From Dissophora ornata (lineage: Eukaryota > Mortierellomycota > Mortierellomycetes > Mortierellales > Mortierellaceae): a stretch of 13,104 nucleotides of DNA. Shown piece after piece: positions 8,641 to 13,104 of this stretch. The notes under the pieces are model-generated. The model saw nothing but the letters and a program-made list of their open reading frames with translations, did no database searches and had not been told where the DNA came from. The DNA is taken from assembly GCA_025201705.1 (NCBI GenBank), contig MU617440.1, forward strand, positions 1-13,104, given 5' to 3'. Positions within the stretch are counted from its first letter, which is position 1; each line of letters opens with the position of its first letter. A program made the position numbers and the translations under genes.

Positions 8641-10080
8641 GGAGTCATCTTTACAACCTTCCCTTCTGCGGCACAGGTCTGTGATCTCCAGCTCGTCCAT
8701 CAAACCTACAATCGATCAGATGCAAAATGAATACACACTTTCAGCAGAATTGTCAATCCCATGCGCCGATGCATGGACCGGGGATCCGCTGACATTTCCA
8801 CAGTCTCCCGAGCGGTTTGATAGACCAGATAGACCATATTCAGAGACGCGCTTGATCAACAGATCAGCCAGATATCATGCACCTTTGAGGTTATTTTTCC
8901 CTCTCCTGCACAAGAGATGCTATGCATTTTCTCCGGATGAACGTGAAATGCATGTACAAATTCAGCCTTATCTCTTTCTCATTATTTGTTTTTTTTTTGT
9001 TTTGTTTGTATATGTATTTGCAAAATAGCACAACAGCATATGGGAGCCCAACAAGAAAAGCCGTTGGGCAAAATAAACAAATACAAACATTGTATTTTTT
9101 TTAGAAAAGCACGTATATATTGGATCGAAGTAGTTCATCCTCCCCAATCATGTCAATGAACGGTAGATGTAATATAGTTTTCTATTCCCGAAATTGTCAA
9201 AAATTCCTTGCTCCCATCAAGCCCATCATCATTCGTCGAAGCCAAAGGATCTAACATGCGGATGCTATGCTTGTCATTTATACGCTATGTAGGTATCACA
9301 AGGAACTACCGAGCGGGTAGACTAATGAACGTGCTAGAGCCAATTTTTTTTTTCTCATATGATTATTATTCCCGGATAATATTTTTGCAGAAAGTCTTAC
9401 CACTAATTGGAATCCTTTTTTTTTTTATGGTTTTCAAAAAAAAAAAAAAATCAAAAATCGCGCATGGCAAAAAGTTGTAGTTATTTCATGTGGTGTGTGT
9501 ACACGTTCCCAAGAACTTGAGAGCACAGCTTACTACCGCAAACAGGTTAGTCTTTTTGATTTCTTACTAACCGAAAAGAGTTAGTGGTCTAGCTAGCTGT
9601 TCATGGCTTTCACCACCATCTCCTCTCTCTCTTTCTGTCTCTCTCTCTCTCTGCCTCTCTTTCTTGAATGTCTGCACGTAAAAGAAAAATCTGACAGATG
9701 TCTGTGCCCTATACAGGTCAGAAAACAACAACCGGTTGTTTTTTTTTTGGTGGAACAGTGCAAGGAAGAGCCTCTTTTGTCTTCTTTAGCTTGTTTGTCT
9801 TCTTGTAATGTTCTTTAAGAGAGGAATAAACCAATGGGTGCATTATGGTGTCCCTATGAAAGTTTGCCTTTTTTCGAGGGGGGTTTTTTTTCTGGAGCAT
9901 GGGCCACCTCGTGTAAAGTCAACAAGGCAGCTACGATCCGTTATTCAGGAATTCATCGAGTTCAACGTGCTTGTCAGAGTGTACAATTGTCAGATACTGA
10001 CTTTTTCATACCTCTTGTTCATTCTATGCAGCGATGGGACAAGTTCCTTCTATTGCATACCAGAGTTTTTCATATTTTTT
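8641..10080. other. Gene-free stretch with short T/A runs and TC microsatellite
   Basis: A 115-codon plus-strand frame (8681-9028) and a 50-codon Ser/Gly-rich minus-strand frame in about 8720-8875 overlap. Neither has a recognisable domain. A T11 run and an A15 run (9416-9426, 9436-9450) flank a few bases and could form a hairpin. A TC-rich microsatellite spans about 9623-9664. One copy of a diverged repeat lies at 8914-8961. Confidence 0.4.
8914..8961 (+). repeat. Diverged dispersed repeat, copy A
   Basis: This copy shares GAGATGC at its left end and a 25-base core (8937-8961) with 10525-10549, 21 of 25 bases identical, in the same order and similar spacing. It also contains the 13-mer AGATGCTATGCAT (8915-8927), found again exactly at 10595-10607. 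Confidence 0.5.
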
Positions 10081-10091
10081 TTTAGCGATAG

Positions 10092-10108
10092 GAGAGAGAG
10101 AGAGAGAG
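10092..10108. repeat. (GA)n microsatellite 1
   Basis: Eight GA units followed by a G-rich tail. It is the first of three similar tracts within 400 bp. Confidence 0.9.
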
Positions 10109-10288
10109 GGGGAGGGGTCTAGAGCAGGTCCCACGTGTTTCACAAAGCCAAACTCCAAGAGAGTGGATGGCAGCTGACTATTTTGTTCAGCACTGTGATT
10201 AGACTTTCAGCTCAACAATATTCAACATGTATTTTCGTCCCATGCTGATGATTTTTTTTATTCCTGTTTTTTACGTAGTGGGTGGGAC

Positions 10289-10306
10289 AGAGAGAGAGAG
10301 AGAGAG
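10289..10306. repeat. (AG)n microsatellite 2
   Basis: Nine AG units, 197 bp after the first tract. Confidence 0.9.
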
Positions 10307-10395
10307 CGAACAGAGTTACGGAAACACATGTGCTTTATTTCTCGGTACCAGACCGGGTGCAGCAGATACTTCATTTCATTCATTTGCGAATTAGG

Positions 10396-10434
10396 CAATG
10401 CCGAGCATGTTCAGGAGAGGTGGTATCGGCATTG
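10396..10434. repeat. 9-bp perfect-stem hairpin
   Basis: CAATGCCGA (10396-10404) and TCGGCATTG (10426-10434) are exact reverse complements with a 21-base loop. No U run follows, and the organism is eukaryotic, so this is not a bacterial terminator. Role unknown. Confidence 0.6.
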
Positions 10435-10458
10435 GATCGAAGCCGCGTATGGGCGCAA

Positions 10459-10474
10459 GAGAGAGAGAGAGAGA
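10459..10474. repeat. (GA)n microsatellite 3
   Basis: Eight GA units, 170 bp after the second tract. All three are purine-rich on the same strand. Confidence 0.9.
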
Positions 10475-10505
10475 CATGGAGCGTGTGGGGTGGTCTCCCA
10501 AAACT

Positions 10506-10549
10506 GAGATGCGGATGTCTGCGCATGAACGTTATATGCATTTAAAAAT
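10506..10549 (+). repeat. Diverged dispersed repeat, copy B
   Basis: This is the partner of the repeat at 8914-8961, beginning GAGATGC and containing ATGAACGT then ATGCAT. In translation both copies give LRMNV followed two residues later by Cys, but copy B meets stops immediately after. Confidence 0.5.
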
Positions 10550-10629
10550 AAAAGACGTTCTTTTATCTGCAGTCTGCAGTCTCAGTCCTTTGTCAGATGC
10601 TATGCATCAACACGAGACCTGGGCAGGTT

Positions 10630-10660
10630 AGGCCGAATAGCCTTGTCCGGTAATCGGCCT
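10630..10660. repeat. 7-bp perfect-stem hairpin
   Basis: AGGCCGA (10630-10636) and TCGGCCT (10654-10660) pair exactly around a 17-base loop. The GCCGA core recalls the stem at 10396-10434. Role unknown; chance is possible. Confidence 0.45.
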
Positions 10661-12382
10661 GGCCTTGTGATTCGCCCAAAACAACATCGAGACCACAACA
10701 GCAAAGGGAAAGGAAAAAAGTACAGTACAGACTCTACGCCATGGGTCAATAAAAGTGCGTGCTGGGATACATTGTTATTGTTGTTATTGTGCTCACAACG
10801 TGAGTGCTATCGATGGGGTGCATGTGTCGAGCAAAGAGACATGAAAAAGTATGCCGCCCATCAGCAAACAGCCATTGGTCCACACACACACCTGCGTGCT
10901 TTTTGCAGAATGTGAAGACAATAATAGAGGACAAACGTTTTCAAGAAAGTGGAGTGAACCGGGAAGTTTTGGTTGTTCTCCTCAAGTGATATGGTGTGTG
11001 TAAACAAACACAAACACACGAGGAGTGGAGTGGGTGATGGGAGCGAGAGGGAGGGAATGAGAAGGCACACAGACTAGTCCCCGGTGCTTTAGGTCGTCTC
11101 CGAGGCAACAGTTTGGTCTTGCGACAGTGCGACAGTTGTGCGGGAGAGATGGATGCCCCAGACCTTTTTTCCTGCGTCAACGTCGACGGTTGAGAGTACA
11201 TGCATATGGAGAGCTCGCTGAAATGTGTATGCTGTGCGACCATGCTTCCATGCCAAGCGAGAGCGCAATTGTACATAATGCAATTTAATGGCGGTCGTGA
11301 ATAAATAAAAAAGGTAAGCAAGCAAGCAGGGATGCAAGCGATTTTTGATCGGCTTGGTCTGGTGCCCGGTAGCTCTTCAAGTAGGACACGTTCGTAAGCA
11401 GCGTCGCACTGGCAACGAGCAGCGTAGCAACAGCCCTTTTAGCTCCCTCCCCCGCCCTGTAGCCCGCCCCCCTCCCGCCTGCTGTGGCCCATGGGCCTAG
11501 AGCGTGCCCGTGCGCGCTGCGTGATTTTTGTGTTCCACTACGACGGGGGATACATCGCACGGCTGCGATGATGGCAAGTACTGGCTGCAGATGCAGGTAC
11601 GGATCCCGATGCCGGTGCGAGCCCCGGCCCAAAGCACCGAGCCGTACTGTAGTTTATTGCAATCGTTGTTTATTGTGCATGATGCATATGCCCGCCCCCC
11701 TGTCGACGATGTGTGTACGGTGCTAAACACCGCCATCCGTTCGTACCTCGCTCTCGTCTGTCTCTCCGGGCGCCAGGGAGCATCGCATCCATCTACATTT
11801 CACGACAGGAGCAGCGATGGGGTGGGGATGTCATGTCAACCAACCAAATCCCACACACCCACACACCCACTCACCCCATCCATGCGATCCGGGTGCTCTC
11901 GTTCGTGCTCAACTGATCTCGCGCGGTGGTGTGCCACAGGCGAACACAGGGCGTACATACTCGTTTGTGCAAATACACCGATGATGGAGAGAGCCTTGTG
12001 CCTGATTGCCACAGACCCGCCCTAGACTACAGCGATGTGTACAGTAGACTAGACTACTGTACTGTGCGCTTCCGTCAGGTCTGCTGGGACGGGCATGAGC
12101 GAGCATGGGCTAGGTACGCATAGCGGACAGCTGCATGTATTCTGGCTGCGAGTGTTTCTCTCTCCGCATCTGCATCTGCTGCTTGCTCCCCTCTTTGCCT
12201 TTTCCCGTCCTGTGCCCGTACTTACTTTGCCAATGGCCTTCATCACAGCAAACTGTCCTTCATCGCGACATTCAGTCATCTCCCACCTTCCCCCCGATTC
12301 CGTCCCCTCCTCCCCTTCCTCCCCCTCCTTCCCTCCTCGCACCTCATCCATCCGACATTTACATTCTTCCAATCGCATCGCA
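10661..12382. other. Gene-free stretch upstream of the monooxygenase gene
   Basis: Open frames up to 165 codons (11528-12025, plus) exist, but none has a recognisable domain or convincing context. Base composition becomes more GC-rich from about 11,100. Contents include the 12-bp palindrome GGCCCATGGGCC (11486-11497), nested inverted repeats at 11597-11647, CA/CCCA-rich sequence at about 11850-11880, a 9-bp inverted repeat at 12039-12062, and a long pyrimidine-rich leader (about 12150-12360) before the monooxygenase start. Confidence 0.45.
12039..12062. promoter_or_regulatory. 9-bp inverted repeat upstream of monooxygenase gene
   Basis: GTACAGTAG and CTACTGTAC are exact inverted repeats separated by six bases, about 320 bp before the monooxygenase ATG. 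The dyad symmetry and upstream position suit a dimeric transcription factor site, but no factor is known to me for it. It is not the CGG-type dyad of typical zinc-cluster proteins. Confidence 0.35.
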
Positions 12383-12900
12383 ATGTCATCCACCTCCAGC
12401 GACTCTGAAAAACACCCCGGCCTTCTCAGGCCTGACTTGCAGCAACCAAGCAGAAATTCTCGGGTGCTCATAGCCGGAGGAGGGTTTGGTGGGCTACTCC
12501 TTGCTATATTCATGGAGCGGTTAGGCATCCCCTACTACCTCTTTGACGGGGGATCCAAGGCCCAGCACCTTGGTAGGTCTTTCAGCATCACCTCACCAAC
12601 ATCCCCCCCCTCCCCCAGTGAGACGTTTGTTTCGTTCCTGGCGTGCCTGGAATTCTTGTTCCTTGGTTCATTATTACTAAACAAAAGAAACCCCCTCCCC
12701 TCCCCTCCTCGTTCTTTTATTGCCGGTCCATCTTTTGCAGGCGCTGCACTAGGAGTTGGCCCCACGGTTCTTCCGGTCTTTGAGCAGTTGGGGCTGACTA
12801 GCCTGCTAGCCAGTATCTCATTGCCGTTCCCCACAGTCGAGTTGTTCGATTCTAAACTCAAGAAATTAGGGGTTCTCGCGATCAAAGTGCAAACCGAAGA
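12383..12900 (+). CDS. FAD-dependent monooxygenase, N-terminal part (runs off window)
   Basis: This is the 5' end of a class A flavoprotein monooxygenase-type gene (salicylate hydroxylase / zeaxanthin epoxidase-like superfamily). Such enzymes use FAD and NAD(P)H to hydroxylate or epoxidise small substrates; the substrate is not predictable here. Exon 1 is 12383-12572 and exon 2 is 12741-12900. Intron 1 (12573-12740, GTAGGT to TTGCAG) joins HLG to AALGVGP. Intron 2 starts with GTACGT at 12901 and has no end before the window edge; the closing T run may be its polypyrimidine tract. Residues 27-37 (RVLIAGGGFGG) form the Rossmann FAD-binding strand and glycine loop, followed by an acidic residue (Asp55) at the end of the second strand. 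LGVGPTVLPVFEQLGL matches the conserved stretch after the first loop. The start was chosen as the in-frame ATG closest to the fold, behind a pyrimidine-rich leader. About 116 codons are visible; the remaining FAD domain lies beyond 13104. Confidence 0.82.
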
Positions 12901-12954
12901 GTACGTCCCTTTTCTCTTGCGCATACCCCGATTACGATCCAAACATTCTTCCGT

Positions 12955-13020
12955 TTGTTGCTGTTGTTGTTGTTGTTGTTTTGTTGTCATTTGTTTGATG
13001 TTGATGATGATGATGATGAT
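12955..13020. repeat. (TGT)n and (GAT)n microsatellites in intron 2
   Basis: A TTG/TGT-type run (about 12955-12987) is followed by six GAT units at 13003-13020. Both lie inside the predicted second intron of the monooxygenase gene. Reading through gives poly-Cys and poly-Met, supporting a non-coding interpretation. Confidence 0.8.
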
Positions 13021-13104
13021 GGTGTCGGGTTGTATGGGTTGTATTGTTGTTGGTTGTTCTGTTTGAACCACACGTGTTTACTATCCCGATGCTTTTTTTT
13101 TTTT

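Noticed and set aside
11528..12025. A 165-codon plus-strand frame
   Set aside because: It is GC-rich, His/Thr/Pro-rich low-complexity translation with no domain, a weak start and no introns or homology I can recognise.
12095..12382. N-terminal extension of the monooxygenase frame upstream of 12383
   Set aside because: The translation is Pro/Ser-rich from the pyrimidine leader, and the FAD fold begins normally soon after the chosen ATG.
1..13104. CRISPR arrays, bacterial operons or phage genes
   Set aside because: Introns, AATAAA signals and eukaryotic SRP72 show a eukaryotic nuclear sequence; no regularly spaced repeat array exists.

Overview
The window looks like nuclear DNA of a filamentous fungus. 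Two genes have short GT-AG introns (107, 126 and 168 nt, with donors such as GTATGA and GTATGT and CTAAC-like branch points), leaders are pyrimidine-rich, and AATAAA-type signals follow the stops. The F-box protein style, the many homopolymer tracts and the spacing suggest an early-diverging lineage such as Mortierellaceae. That placement is inference, not a demonstrated match.

Layout. (1) 1-440 is an almost spacer-free inverted duplication (arms about 210 bp, centre at 223/224) of a fragment of an unrecognised cysteine-containing reading frame. The left copy is broken; the right copy is open. (2) 979-3281, minus strand, is a three-exon gene for SRP72, the signal recognition particle 72 kDa subunit, with an intact model of 689 aa. 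(3) 3282-3900 is a shared upstream region between divergently oriented genes and holds a symmetrical CCAATTGG box. (4) 3901-5499, plus strand, is a single-exon F-box protein of 532 aa. (5) 5500-12382 is about 6.9 kb without a convincing intact gene. It holds a possible decayed F-box-like fragment (5789-6026), a 35-base T run, G11-G12 tracts, three GA microsatellites, a diverged dispersed repeat and several hairpins. (6) 12383 to the right edge is the 5' end of an FAD-dependent monooxygenase-type gene: two exons are visible and a second intron runs off the window.

The genes do not form a pathway. SRP72 is housekeeping (co-translational targeting to the ER). The F-box protein is probably a substrate receptor of an SCF ubiquitin ligase. 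The monooxygenase is an accessory-type oxidoreductase. The most unusual structure is the long palindrome at the left edge: it could extrude as a cruciform or be transcribed into a long hairpin RNA. I found no clear evidence of a new multi-gene system.
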